A stretch of 64,000 nt of DNA from Planktothrix sp. PCC 11201 (GTDB lineage: Bacteria > Cyanobacteriota > Cyanobacteriia > Cyanobacteriales > Microcoleaceae): assembly GCF_900009135.1 (NCBI RefSeq), contig NZ_LT797685.1:20516-84515 (forward strand). Direction: 5' to 3'. The number at the start of each line of letters is the position of its first letter. Within the stretch, counting starts at the first letter, position 1. Below, piece after piece: positions 17,873 to 26,961 of this stretch. Both the position numbers and the translations under genes were made by a program. The notes below the pieces were generated by a model. That model worked only from the letters and a program-made list of their open reading frames with translations. It made no database searches and was not told where the DNA came from.

Positions 17873-19516
17873 ATGCGCTGGTTTTCATCTTTTACCTTAA
17901 CAATAGCCTCTGTATTATTGACAACTTTCCCGGTAATTGCCGCAGATTCAATTATTATCCCGTTGGGAAAAACCAGCATTTCTATCTCCATTGATTCCTT
18001 AGAAAATTATGCCCAAAAAGGCACAATTAATCCTAAAGAATCTTTGTCTACCTATTTACAACTATTAAGTCCTGAACAAAAACAAACCCTAATCCGACTA
18101 TTGAAAATTCGTTATACCAATCAATATATTTCTATTCAACCTTTTTTTAATTCCCCCCTGATTTTAGCCTTTTTAAGCTATCTGGGAAATATCATTCAAA
18201 CCCAATCGGGGGATAATGGAGTAGAAGCAATTCAGACTAGCTTAATTGAGGTTGCTAATATACCCAATGGTTTCACTATTATAGATGTTATGCGTCGGTT
18301 TCCTAGTCCAGAAATTCATTTAGATATTGAACAAACATTAGAAATTTTAACCCGAATTTTTACTTTAGTTCAGCAAACTCAGACCGTTACAAAATCCTTA
18401 GAAATTTTATCAAATATCGAAGCTAAAAAAGCTGAATTTACTGATTTTAGTCAAAAACCAGATTTACGAAAACCCGGAAACTTCAAGAGTATTAAAAAAA
18501 CCATAACAGTCAATAATTCCGAAAATAATCGGAACTTCGAGGTTGATATTTATTTACCCGATACTTCAAATTCTTCAGATCAAATCCATCCTGTGATTGT
18601 TATTTCTCATGGGTTAGCTTCTGATCGTTCTCGCTTTGAAAGTTTAGCTAGACATCTCAATTCCTATGGTTTTGCTGTGGCGGTTCCCGAACATCCAGGT
18701 AGTGATTATCAACAATTTCAATCCTTACTTAAAGGGGAAGTAAAAGACCTATTTGAACCCGAACAATTTATTGATCGACCTCGAGATATAACCGCCCTAC
18801 TCAATCAACTTGAAAAACTCAATTCTAGTGATTTTAATAATCAATTAGATTTAAAAAATGTCGGTGTAATTGGTCATTCTTTAGGGGGATATACGGCTTT
18901 GGTTTTAGCCGGGGCTACCCTTAATTTTACCCAACTTAAAACTCAATGTCAACAATCCGATATTCCCCTAAATCCTTCAGTTTTTCTTCAGTGTCGAGCT
19001 TTAGAACTTTCTGATAATAACTATCAACTCAAAGATCCAAGAGTTAAAGCTATTTTTGTATTAAATCCAGTGAATAGTATTATTTTAGGACAATCGGGTA
19101 TAAGTAAAATCAAAATTCCCATTTTTATCACCGCAAGTAGTATAGATTTTCTTGCTCCTGCATTATCAGAACAGCTGCAATCTTTTACTTGGCTAACCAC
19201 CTCCGATAAATATTTAATGATGCAAAATCATGCGACTCATTTTTACGATATTACTTCAGAAAATACCTCTGAACTCTCGAAACTCCCTGCATTTGTCCCT
19301 CCCACCTCTGAAATTAGTCGAGACTATATTAAAGCCTTAAGTACGGCATTCTTCAATACCTATTTAACTCAAAATTCTCAATACAAACCCTATCTGAATG
19401 CAGCTTATATTCAAACCATTAGCGATCAGGCTTATCCTTTGAGTTTAATTAAATCCCTAACTCCCAATCAATTAACTAACGCAATTAAGGGGATAACTTC
19501 CGGTTCAAATCAATAA
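17873..19516 (+). CDS. Secreted DUF1400 alpha/beta hydrolase, paralogue 1
   Basis: A signal peptide (MRWFSSFTLTIASVLLTTFPVIAA) is followed by the cyanobacterial DUF1400 region (IIIPLGKTSISISIDSLENYAQKGTI, IQTQSGDNGVEAIQTSL), then an alpha/beta hydrolase. The hydrolase shows the oxyanion region VIVISHGLASDRSRF, nucleophile Ser in GHSLGGYTAL, probable acid Asp in SSIDFLAPA and His in NHATHF. Such enzymes resemble PAF-acetylhydrolase/dienelactone-hydrolase esterases; the substrate is unknown. 547 residues. It is followed 77 bases later by a paralogue of the same architecture. Confidence 0.85.
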   Translation: MRWFSSFTLTIASVLLTTFPVIAADSIIIPLGKTSISISIDSLENYAQKGTINPKESLSTYLQLLSPEQKQTLIRLLKIRYTNQYISIQPFFNSPLILAFLSYLGNIIQTQSGDNGVEAIQTSLIEVANIPNGFTIIDVMRRFPSPEIHLDIEQTLEILTRIFTLVQQTQTVTKSLEILSNIEAKKAEFTDFSQKPDLRKPGNFKSIKKTITVNNSENNRNFEVDIYLPDTSNSSDQIHPVIVISHGLASDRSRFESLARHLNSYGFAVAVPEHPGSDYQQFQSLLKGEVKDLFEPEQFIDRPRDITALLNQLEKLNSSDFNNQLDLKNVGVIGHSLGGYTALVLAGATLNFTQLKTQCQQSDIPLNPSVFLQCRALELSDNNYQLKDPRVKAIFVLNPVNSIILGQSGISKIKIPIFITASSIDFLAPALSEQLQSFTWLTTSDKYLMMQNHATHFYDITSENTSELSKLPAFVPPTSEISRDYIKALSTAFFNTYLTQNSQYKPYLNAAYIQTISDQAYPLSLIKSLTPNQLTNAIKGITSGSNQ

Positions 19517-19593
19517 ATTAAATCTCAAAAATGTTGACATTATTCGACCTTCAGTGTTAGCATAAAAAAGTCATATAATTCCCTTTTAATTTT

Positions 19594-21279
19594 ATGTTAA
19601 AACCTATTAAAAATTCCCAGGACTATCAACCCAACAAAAACAATAAAAGAATTCGGTCTCTCTCAACTCAACTGATTAAAATTGGCTTAGGAATTATATC
19701 GGGTTTAATGGCCACAACCTCCTCAACAATGGCCGCCGAACAAATTGCAGTTCGGTATAATATTGGTACGGTCTTAATTCCCATTGAAGACTTAGCCACA
19801 TTTGCTCAAGGGGGAGAAATCTCGCCAGTTCTATCAATTCCTGAAAAAATTCTTAGCCCTGAAGATGTAGAAAAACTGCGTCAACTTTTAGTCACTCCCA
19901 TGACCGCCAGTCCTTGGAGTATTCAACAATTTAATGATACCCCTACAGGGACTGTGATTCTAACTCGATTTGGTAATTTCATTCAAACCGATAATGGGGA
20001 AAATGGTTTAAATGCTTTAAAAACAGCGATTAATCAAGCCTCTAAACTTCCTGGGGGTTTAACTTTACTCGGGATTTTAGAAAATTTTCCGGGTAACAGG
20101 ATAGAAATTGACCTGAATTTTGCTCTCCAAGTGATTCAAGATTTATCTCAAATTATTTATGAAGATCAATCGATCATCAATTGGATTAGGCAACAAGCTA
20201 AAGCTGAAATCAATAATCCAGCCCTGCAAAATCGGCCAATTAATTTGAGAAATCCGGGTACAACTGAATGGAAAAAAGAATCCTTGACTTTTCAAAATCC
20301 TCGACGAAATCAGCCTTCTCCCGTTGATATTTATATCCCCCAAATTTCCACCCCAGCCCCCGTTATTGTAATTTCTCATGGTTTAGGTTCCGACCGAACA
20401 ACCTTCAAATATTTAGCGGAACATTTAGCCTCCCATGGGTATTTTGTTGCAGTTCCAGAACATTTAGAAACCAGTGCCAATGGCTTGGCTAATTTCTTAC
20501 AGGGAAACGCTCAACCTCCTGGTGCAGAAGCATTTGTTGATCGTCCTTTAGATATTACTTATGTACTTAATTTATTAGAAGAAAAAGCCAAAAAATCCGC
20601 ATTTCCTAGCCCTTTACTCTTAGATAATGTGGGGGTTATCGGTCAATCCTATGGCGGTTATACGGCTTTAGCGGTAGGGGGAGCGACCTTTAATACCGAC
20701 AGAATTAATCAAGAGTGTGCTAAGGTTGTAGACCAACAACTTACTCTAAATATTTCGGTTTTACTGCAATGTCAAGCCACTTCTATTGCCAATAAGGGTT
20801 ATAATCTTCAAGATAAACGGGTTAAAGCGGTGATTGCGGTGAATCCGATTACCAGTGTGGTATTTGGACAAGAAGGCATGAGTCAAATTAAAATCCCCGT
20901 GTTAATGATTGGAGGAAGTGATGATTATGTAGCCCCCGCCGTTAGTGAACAAATTTATCCCTTTTCTTGGTTGACTAGCCCTAACAAATACTTAATGTTA
21001 TTAGAGAAAGGAACCCATTTTTCCTTCTTAGAATCTGGGGAATCGGTTATTCCTGTCCCGGCTGAAATTATTGGCCCAAATCCCGAATTAGCCTTTCCAT
21101 TTTTAAAAGCAATCAGTTTAGTATTTTTTAATAGTTATATTCGAGGTCAAACTGAATATTTGCCCTATTTAAATGCTGGTTATATCCAGAGACTTGAAAC
21201 CTCTCCTTTCAGTTTAACAATTGTTGGTTCTTTAACTCAAGCAAATATTCAAGAAGCAATTCATAAAGTTCGCAAATAG
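19594..21279 (+). CDS. Secreted DUF1400 alpha/beta hydrolase, paralogue 2
   Basis: Same layout as its upstream neighbour: a longer basic N-terminus and signal (ISGLMATTSSTMAAEQ), DUF1400 (VRYNIGTVLIPIEDLATFAQGGEI), and a hydrolase with ISHGLGSDRTTFK, nucleophile Ser in GQSYGGYTAL, Asp in GGSDDYVAPA and His in KGTHFSFL. The nucleophile elbow differs (GQSYGG against GHSLGG), so substrate preference may differ. The tandem arrangement points to an old duplication, since identity is moderate. 561 residues. Confidence 0.85.
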   Translation: MLKPIKNSQDYQPNKNNKRIRSLSTQLIKIGLGIISGLMATTSSTMAAEQIAVRYNIGTVLIPIEDLATFAQGGEISPVLSIPEKILSPEDVEKLRQLLVTPMTASPWSIQQFNDTPTGTVILTRFGNFIQTDNGENGLNALKTAINQASKLPGGLTLLGILENFPGNRIEIDLNFALQVIQDLSQIIYEDQSIINWIRQQAKAEINNPALQNRPINLRNPGTTEWKKESLTFQNPRRNQPSPVDIYIPQISTPAPVIVISHGLGSDRTTFKYLAEHLASHGYFVAVPEHLETSANGLANFLQGNAQPPGAEAFVDRPLDITYVLNLLEEKAKKSAFPSPLLLDNVGVIGQSYGGYTALAVGGATFNTDRINQECAKVVDQQLTLNISVLLQCQATSIANKGYNLQDKRVKAVIAVNPITSVVFGQEGMSQIKIPVLMIGGSDDYVAPAVSEQIYPFSWLTSPNKYLMLLEKGTHFSFLESGESVIPVPAEIIGPNPELAFPFLKAISLVFFNSYIRGQTEYLPYLNAGYIQRLETSPFSLTIVGSLTQANIQEAIHKVRK

Positions 21280-21329
21280 TCATAAAAATTGTGTAATCCA
21301 CTTAGATCAAATTATTATTACACTTCAAC

Positions 21330-22400
21330 ATGATTCAGCCGATTTACCATCCCCCTTTTACTCTAAAAAATGGTTTTTTAATGACTATTTATGCAGCATT
21401 AAGAGCCAGTCGTAATTGGGAAAAAAGTATTGACTTACCAGAACCTCCCTATCAAGAAATGGTTTTTTTAGGAGCCGTAGGCGTTCCAATTTATGGGATG
21501 GTGGCAATTCCTGAAAACCCCAGAGGAACAATTATTTCTACCTATGGAATTACTGGAACTTTAGACAATCAATGGTTTTTAAGACTTTGGGGAAGAAAAG
21601 CCTTTGCTGCGGGTTACGCTGTTGTTTTATTTGATTGGAGAGCCCATGGAAAAACCGCAGAATTATCTCCGACTTTAACCTCCGATGGTTTATATGAAGG
21701 GGAAGATTTTGTCAGAATTGCGGCTCAATCTAAATTAATGGGTTGTCCGGCTCCTTTTTGGTTTACGGGTTATTCTTTAGGGGGACAATTAGCCTTATGG
21801 GGGATTAAAACGGCTCAAACCGTCAACCAATGGGGAGCAGATTTAGACCTACAAGATTCCGATATTGCTGGAGGTGCCGTGATTTGTCCCAGTTTAGATT
21901 CTATTCGTTCCTTATCTTATTTAGTCCAACATTCCTGGGGAAAATATTTAGAAAAAGCGATTACCAAAGAACTGAAAAAATTAGCCAGAAATCTTTATCA
22001 GCACCATCCCAATGATATTGATCCCGAGGCAATTAAACGGGCAAATTCAATTTGGGGATTTGATCATGAATTAGTGATTGGACGCTTAGGATTTAAGAGT
22101 GTGGAAGCCTATTATGAAGCCAGTAGTGGGTTACAGTTAATTCCTAAACTTAGGAAACCTACGTTAATTTTATATGCTGAGGATGATCCTCTATTTGATC
22201 CAACTATTATTCCCGATTTAAAAGCAGCTAGTCATCAGAATCCGGCTATTGATTTAGTATCAACAAATTATGGGGGTCATGTCGGTTATATTAGTAGTAA
22301 GATTTGCCAGAATCAGTTTGATGATCCTGACCGATGGTGGGCTTGGAATCGGATTTTAGATTGGTTTGATCAACAGGAAAAATCACAAGATAAGTTATAA
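21330..22400 (+). CDS. YheT-like alpha/beta hydrolase
   Basis: Cytoplasmic hydrolase of the COG0429/YheT type: YHPPFTLKNGFLMTIYAAL at the N-terminus, DWRAHGKTAE, nucleophile Ser in FTGYSLGGQLALWG, Asp in YAEDDPLFDP and His in NYGGHVGYI. 356 residues. It starts 51 bases after the DUF1400 pair and may be cotranscribed, giving three hydrolase genes in a row. No clear ribosome-binding site. Substrate unknown; relatives act on lipid-like esters. Confidence 0.85.
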   Translation: MIQPIYHPPFTLKNGFLMTIYAALRASRNWEKSIDLPEPPYQEMVFLGAVGVPIYGMVAIPENPRGTIISTYGITGTLDNQWFLRLWGRKAFAAGYAVVLFDWRAHGKTAELSPTLTSDGLYEGEDFVRIAAQSKLMGCPAPFWFTGYSLGGQLALWGIKTAQTVNQWGADLDLQDSDIAGGAVICPSLDSIRSLSYLVQHSWGKYLEKAITKELKKLARNLYQHHPNDIDPEAIKRANSIWGFDHELVIGRLGFKSVEAYYEASSGLQLIPKLRKPTLILYAEDDPLFDPTIIPDLKAASHQNPAIDLVSTNYGGHVGYISSKICQNQFDDPDRWWAWNRILDWFDQQEKSQDKL

Positions 22401-22831
22401 TATCAAAATTGATTTGGTTAATATGATTCCGAAATAAATAGGCTAAAATAAAAATACTTTAGGAGGCAACCTCAATGGTACAAACCCCATCTAAAATTAT
22501 CACTGTAGCAGAGTTTCTGAAACAACCCGAAACCAAACCCGCCAGCGAATATATTGAAGGTCAAATTATCCAAAAACCCATGCCCCAAGGAAAACATAGT
22601 ACAATTCAAGGTGAACTTGTTACCGCCATTAACGCTATTTTAAAACCTGCCAAAATTGCCAGGGCATTTCCCGAACTCCGGTGTACTTTTGAAGAACGTT
22701 CTATTGTTCCTGATGTTTCTGTTTTTACTTGGGATAGAATTCCTCGGGATGATAAGTAGGTAGGCAGGAAGAAACGAAAGTATGTAAAGATAAATAAAGA
22801 GGAAGAAGAAATCTACCGAGGTCATGAAAAT

Positions 22832-23239
22832 ATGGGTGCTCGTTTAAGGGTATTTCTAACTCGTGAGCAAGACAAAACCCTGTTCAACCTGAGAACAGCA
22901 GATATACCACAGAAAGTTAAAGACCGAGCCGAAGTGATTCGCTTAAACTCACAAGGTTGGTACGTCGAAAAAATAGCAACTTATTTCAATTGGACGGCAC
23001 AGACTGTCAGAGAAGTGTTGCACAAATGGGAAAAGTTGGGGCTAGAAGGGTTATGGGAAAAACCAGGTCGCGGGGGGAAAGCCAAGTGGAAAGAAGAGGA
23101 CTTAGTATTTTTAGAAGAATGTCTCAGAAGAGAACCCCGGACATACAACTCTGAGCAATTAGCCCAAAAATTAGAACAAGAACGGTCGATTAAATTGAGT
23201 CCCGATAGATTAAGACGGGTGCTCAAAAAAAGGGGGTGA
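22832..23239 (+). CDS. IS630 transposase orfA (helix-turn-helix part)
   Basis: 135 residues of DNA-binding domain: RAEVIRLNSQGWYVEKIATYFNWTAQTVREVLHKW is a typical IS630 helix-turn-helix, and a second one lies near the C-terminus (SPDRLRRVLKKRG). It ends in TGA at 23237-23239, overlapping the GTG start of orfB by four bases, right after a run of seven A and five G. That arrangement suits -1 frameshifting or coupled translation to make the full enzyme. Confidence 0.88.
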   Translation: MGARLRVFLTREQDKTLFNLRTADIPQKVKDRAEVIRLNSQGWYVEKIATYFNWTAQTVREVLHKWEKLGLEGLWEKPGRGGKAKWKEEDLVFLEECLRREPRTYNSEQLAQKLEQERSIKLSPDRLRRVLKKRG

Positions 23240-23889
23240 ATTGGAAGCGAGCCAGAAAGAGCCACAAAGGAAAACAAGATCCGATAGTCCGTGCTCAGAA
23301 ACAGGCAGATTTAGAGATGTTGGAATTATCGGCTGCGGCTGGAGAAATTGACTTAAAGTATTTAGATGAATCGGGTTTTTGTCTGTGGAGTGAACCGGGT
23401 TACACCTATTATTTTAGAGGGGAACAAAAACGTTTAGAACAAACACATCGTCGGGGTCGAAGATTAAGTATTATTGGGTTTTTGCAACAGCAAATCAGTT
23501 TTGTTTACGGCTTGGTGATTGGAGGTGTGAATCGCAAGTGTTATATCCAAATGATGGAACAAGAAGCAACAGAGGCTGAAAAAGCCGGACGGATGAGAGT
23601 TATTGTCCAAGATAATAGCCCGATACATCAATGCCATGAGGTGAAAAAACTCTGGCCAAAATGGGAAAGTATGGGTTTGTATATTTTCTGTTTACCTAAA
23701 TATTGTTCCGAAATGAATCCGATTGAATTAGAGTGGCAACATCTCAAAAAAGATGAACTATCAGGACAAACATTTGAGGATGAATTAGACCTAGCTTATG
23801 CGGTAATTAATGGTATTCAAGCTAGGGCAGAAAGAGGAAACTACACCACACAACGGATGAAATTTCACTCGGAGCAACAACCAAGTTAA
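23236..23889 (+). CDS. IS630 transposase orfB (DDE catalytic part)
   Basis: 217 residues with all three catalytic acids: Asp in LKYLDESGFCLW, Asp in VIVQDNSPIH and Glu in SEMNPIELEWQHLK. The catalytic part appears intact, so the element may still be active if the fused product is produced. In frame -1 relative to orfA. Confidence 0.9.
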   Translation: MNWKRARKSHKGKQDPIVRAQKQADLEMLELSAAAGEIDLKYLDESGFCLWSEPGYTYYFRGEQKRLEQTHRRGRRLSIIGFLQQQISFVYGLVIGGVNRKCYIQMMEQEATEAEKAGRMRVIVQDNSPIHQCHEVKKLWPKWESMGLYIFCLPKYCSEMNPIELEWQHLKKDELSGQTFEDELDLAYAVINGIQARAERGNYTTQRMKFHSEQQPS

Positions 23890-24495
23890 CTTTTCGTTAC
23901 ATACTTGTTGATTTTCTCGCCCACCTACTTAATGGTGCAATTGCCAATATTTTTTTAAACGCGCCGGACTGGATGATTGAAATTTTATCCCCCGATCAAA
24001 GTCTAACAAAAGTGATTAAAAAAATTCTCTATTGTCTGAATCATCAAACTCAAATGGCTTGGTTAATTGATCCTGAAGAACAATCTATCTTTGTTTATCA
24101 CGCTCAACAACAAACAGAAGTTTTTGAACAACCCGAATCACTAATATCTGTACCCCCATTTGCCACGGATCTTAAACTAACAGTTGGCGAGTTATTCGCT
24201 TGGCTTTTGGAATAAAAAAGATGATATAATATTGTTAATAAATATTGAAAAATATGCCAATTAACCCTAAAAATACTCTACAATTTAATAAGGTAAATTG
24301 CAGCCTGGAGAATTAAACGCTAAAAACCATTGTCATCAATTGTTGACGATTAACGAACCAAATAGTCAGCTAATGGGGAAAACTAGGAATCTGTGTTGTT
24401 CAGCAACAGCTATATTAATATATTGAACAATCTTGACCGTGAATATCGATTAAGATGACTAACCACCAATACTCAAAAGTTTAACGGAAACAACT

Positions 24496-25980
24496 ATGGG
24501 AAAACCGACCGGCTTCTTAGAATATCTGCGGGAGTTACCGTCTGAACTCGCCCCCCTTGACCGGGTTCATAACTGGGATGAGTTTCATCTGCCCATGGAA
24601 GATGACAAACTACGCACCCAAGCCGCCCGGTGTATGGACTGCGGCACCCCCTTTTGCCATACGGGAACGATTATTAGTGGCATGGCCAGTGGTTGTCCTA
24701 TCAATAACCTGATCCCGGAATGGAATGATTTAATCTATCGGGGACTGTGGAAAGAGGCCCTAGACCGTCTGCACAAAACCAATAATTTCCCCGAATTTAC
24801 GGGTCGGGTTTGCCCCGCGCCCTGTGAGGGTTCCTGCGTTTTGGGCATTCATAACCCTCCGGTGACGATTAAAAATATTGAATGTTCGATTATTGATAAG
24901 GGTTGGGAGGAAGGCTGGATCACCCCAGAACCCCCCGCTAAACGCACTGGAAAGAAAGTCGCGGTGATTGGTTCTGGCCCGGCGGGATTATCGGCGGCGG
25001 CCCAATTAAATAAAGCGGGTCATTGGGTGACGGTCTTTGAACGGGCTGATCGTCCAGGGGGCCTGTTAATGTATGGTATCCCGAACATGAAGCTGGATAA
25101 GGAACAGGTGGTTTTGCGGCGTCTGAAGGTCTTGGAAGACGAGGGCGTGAAGTTTATTTGCAATACGGAAGTCGGTAAGGACTTTCCCGCCGAAAATCTA
25201 TTAAAAGAGTTTGATTCGGTACTTTTATGTACTGGAGCTACTAAACCCCGGGATTTGCCGATTGAAGGGCGCGACCTGAAGGGGATTCATTTTGCCATGG
25301 AGTTCCTCACGGCTAATACGCAAGCGGTTTTAAATAAGCAACCCGGCAGTGATTTTATCTCGGCCCAGGGTAAAGATGTGGTGATTATTGGCGGGGGGGA
25401 TACGGGGACGGACTGCGTAGGAACCTCTATTCGTCACGGTTGCAATACGGTGGTGCAGTTGGAAATTCTGCCCCAACCTCCCTCGGAACGGGCTGCTAAT
25501 AATCCTTGGCCGGAGTGGCCGAAGGTTTATAAAATGGATTATGGCCAGGAGGAAGCGGCGGCGAAATTTGGCTCTGATCCTCGGGTTTATCTAACTACTG
25601 CAACTAAGTTTGAAGGGGATGAAAATGGCCATGTTAAGGCGATTCATACCGTTGAGGTGGAATGGGCGAAAAATGAGCAGGGGCAATTTATTCCTAAGCA
25701 TATTCCCGGCACGGAAAAGGTGACTCCCACCCAATTAGTGTTACTGGCGATGGGGTTTCTGGGGCCAGAACAACCGTTATTAGACAGTTTGGGTTTAGAA
25801 CGGGATGCCCGCAGTAATGTTAAGGCTGAACACGGCAAGTATGCTACCAGTATTCCTGGGGTATTTGCGGCGGGGGATTGTCGTCGGGGCCAAAGCCTTG
25901 TGGTTTGGGCGTTTAATGAGGGTCGTGGCGCCGCCCGGGAATGTGATTTGTATTTGATGGGACAGACGGATTTGCCTTAA
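24496..25980 (+). CDS. gltD: Glutamate synthase small subunit
   Basis: Supplies electrons to glutamate synthase in the GS-GOGAT pathway of ammonium assimilation. N-terminal cysteine clusters for the iron-sulfur centres ([22 protein letters not shown]), FAD-binding [17 protein letters not shown], and the NAD(P)H-binding [15 protein letters not shown] are present. 494 residues, normal. gltB is not adjacent, which is usual in cyanobacteria that also have the ferredoxin enzyme. The ~280-base upstream region contains the end of the Uma2 gene's flank, candidate -10 boxes (TATAAT near 24225, TATATT near 24412) and no other gene. Confidence 0.96.
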   Translation: MGKPTGFLEYLRELPSELAPLDRVHNWDEFHLPMEDDKLRTQAARCMDCGTPFCHTGTIISGMASGCPINNLIPEWNDLIYRGLWKEALDRLHKTNNFPEFTGRVCPAPCEGSCVLGIHNPPVTIKNIECSIIDKGWEEGWITPEPPAKRTGKKVAVIGSGPAGLSAAAQLNKAGHWVTVFERADRPGGLLMYGIPNMKLDKEQVVLRRLKVLEDEGVKFICNTEVGKDFPAENLLKEFDSVLLCTGATKPRDLPIEGRDLKGIHFAMEFLTANTQAVLNKQPGSDFISAQGKDVVIIGGGDTGTDCVGTSIRHGCNTVVQLEILPQPPSERAANNPWPEWPKVYKMDYGQEEAAAKFGSDPRVYLTTATKFEGDENGHVKAIHTVEVEWAKNEQGQFIPKHIPGTEKVTPTQLVLLAMGFLGPEQPLLDSLGLERDARSNVKAEHGKYATSIPGVFAAGDCRRGQSLVVWAFNEGRGAARECDLYLMGQTDLP

Positions 25981-26026
25981 TTTGTAATTAGAAATCCCTC
26001 CTTTTTTTGGGGGGATTATTTGTCAG

Positions 26027-26190
26027 TTCGGGGCGGGTTTATGGAGATTATTTGTAAGGGGCAGAGCGGGTTTAGGGAGATTATTTGTAATTATCAAAGG
26101 TTAACTTTAACCCGCCCCTACAAGCTTGTAGGGGCAGGTTCGCCGACCGATTTTGTTAATTACCAATAACCTTAATAAACCTGCCCCACC
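26027..26190. repeat. Dispersed GGGGCGGGTTT-type repeats
   Basis: Two direct copies of (GGGGC..)GCGGGTTTA-GGAGATTATTTGTAA (from 26028 and 26062) followed by inverted pieces including the palindrome CCCCTACAAGCTTGTAGGGG (26113-26132). A related inverted pair occurs at 33577-33637. Typical intergenic repeat of filamentous cyanobacteria; no gene here. Confidence 0.6.
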
Positions 26191-26237
26191 CCAAGAGGAT
26201 ATAGTTGCTCGATAAATTTTGGTTAACATTCAATTAA

Positions 26238-26702
26238 TTATTGAGTTTGGAAAGGGTTTTTAACTAAATTGACGTTATAATATCGGGGATCGGAGGTGAC
26301 TTCTTCTCCGATCCAGTCGGGAATATTAATACTTTGGTCTTCTGTTTCAAGTTCAACTTCTGCTAAGATTAATCCTTGATTTTCTCCCCCAAATTCGTCA
26401 ATTTCCCAAATTAAATTCCTGATATTAATTTTATATCGGGTTTTTTCAATTAAAGGGCGATCGCATAATGTTTCTAATAATTCTTGAGCCTCATCCACGG
26501 GGATTTTATACTCAAATTCCGCCCGACTGCTTCCCGTGGTTATGCCTTTAATGGTTAAATATCCCTGACTTCCTACGACCCGCACCCGCACCGTGCGACC
26601 ATTGATATTAGCAATATAGCCTTGACGATAGGTTTCTCCGACCGCAAGCGATCGCCATTCATCTCCTGTAACTAAAAATTTTCGTTCAATTTCTATTGCC
26701 AT
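26238..26702 (-). CDS. CYTH-domain triphosphate tunnel metalloenzyme
   Basis: 154 residues of the CYTH/TTM fold. The signature ExExK is present at the N-terminus (AIEIERKFLV), then VRVRVVGSQGYLTIKG, RAEFEYKIP, TRYKI and LAEVELE, which line the tunnel that binds triphosphate and divalent metal. Bacterial short members usually hydrolyse inorganic triphosphate. Single gene; intact. Confidence 0.9.
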   Translation of the reverse strand: MAIEIERKFLVTGDEWRSLAVGETYRQGYIANINGRTVRVRVVGSQGYLTIKGITTGSSRAEFEYKIPVDEAQELLETLCDRPLIEKTRYKINIRNLIWEIDEFGGENQGLILAEVELETEDQSINIPDWIGEEVTSDPRYYNVNLVKNPFQTQ

Positions 26703-26781
26703 TTGTAGTGATCTAAAAAATTATCTGTTTATGATTATACCATAAAATTTTATATTTTTATCAACAAATAAAAAAAATCCC

Positions 26782-26825
26782 GTTGTTGCGCTTCAGCGCA
26801 ATCTTGAGGGCTTTAGCCCAACAAC
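26782..26825. repeat. Branched palindromic element, copy A
   Basis: Outer stem GTTGTTG (26782-26788) with CAACAAC (26819-26825) encloses two hairpins, CGCTTCAGCG (26789-26798) and GGGCTTTAGCCC (26808-26819). It shares GTTGTTGCGCTTCAGCGC and CCCAACAAC with an inverted copy at 30170-30215. The two copies flank the 26962-30140 gene pair. Confidence 0.75.
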
Positions 26826-26961
26826 ATACAAGATCATGTTTATATTAATAACAATTAATTTACCAATATCTACAAAATTGATATAATCATTGTATGGTGA
26901 GCGTCATCCCTCGCTAGATTATAAAATAATCTGGCTTTAAAATTTTAAGTTTATTTTATCC

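Larger units (their letters stand above)
22755..23929 (+). mobile_element. IS630-family insertion sequence, complete
   Basis: 1175 bases bounded by the TA duplication (22753-22754 and 23930-23931) expected for IS630/Tc1. The inverted ends begin AGTAGGTAGGC on the left and AGTAGGTGGGC on the right, continuing with partial similarity through TATGTAA. It carries orfA and orfB on the plus strand. Confidence 0.93.
22475..24215 (+). pseudogene. Uma2 (DUF820) gene split by an IS630 element
   Basis: The 5' part (22475-22754) and 3' part (23932-24215) together make one uninterrupted 187-residue Uma2-family protein: ...VPDVSVFTWDRIPRDD | NGAIANIFLNAPDWMIEILSPDQS... Uma2 proteins have a PD-(D/E)xK nuclease-like fold and are very numerous in cyanobacteria with no settled role. 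Deleting the IS plus one TA copy restores the frame exactly. The AGGAGG site at 22461 remains, so a 94-residue truncated product could still be made. Clearly a recent disruption. Confidence 0.92.

Noticed and set aside
24240..24310. Short open frame (about 20 codons) after the Uma2 gene
   Set aside because: Too short, with no ribosome-binding site or conserved pattern.
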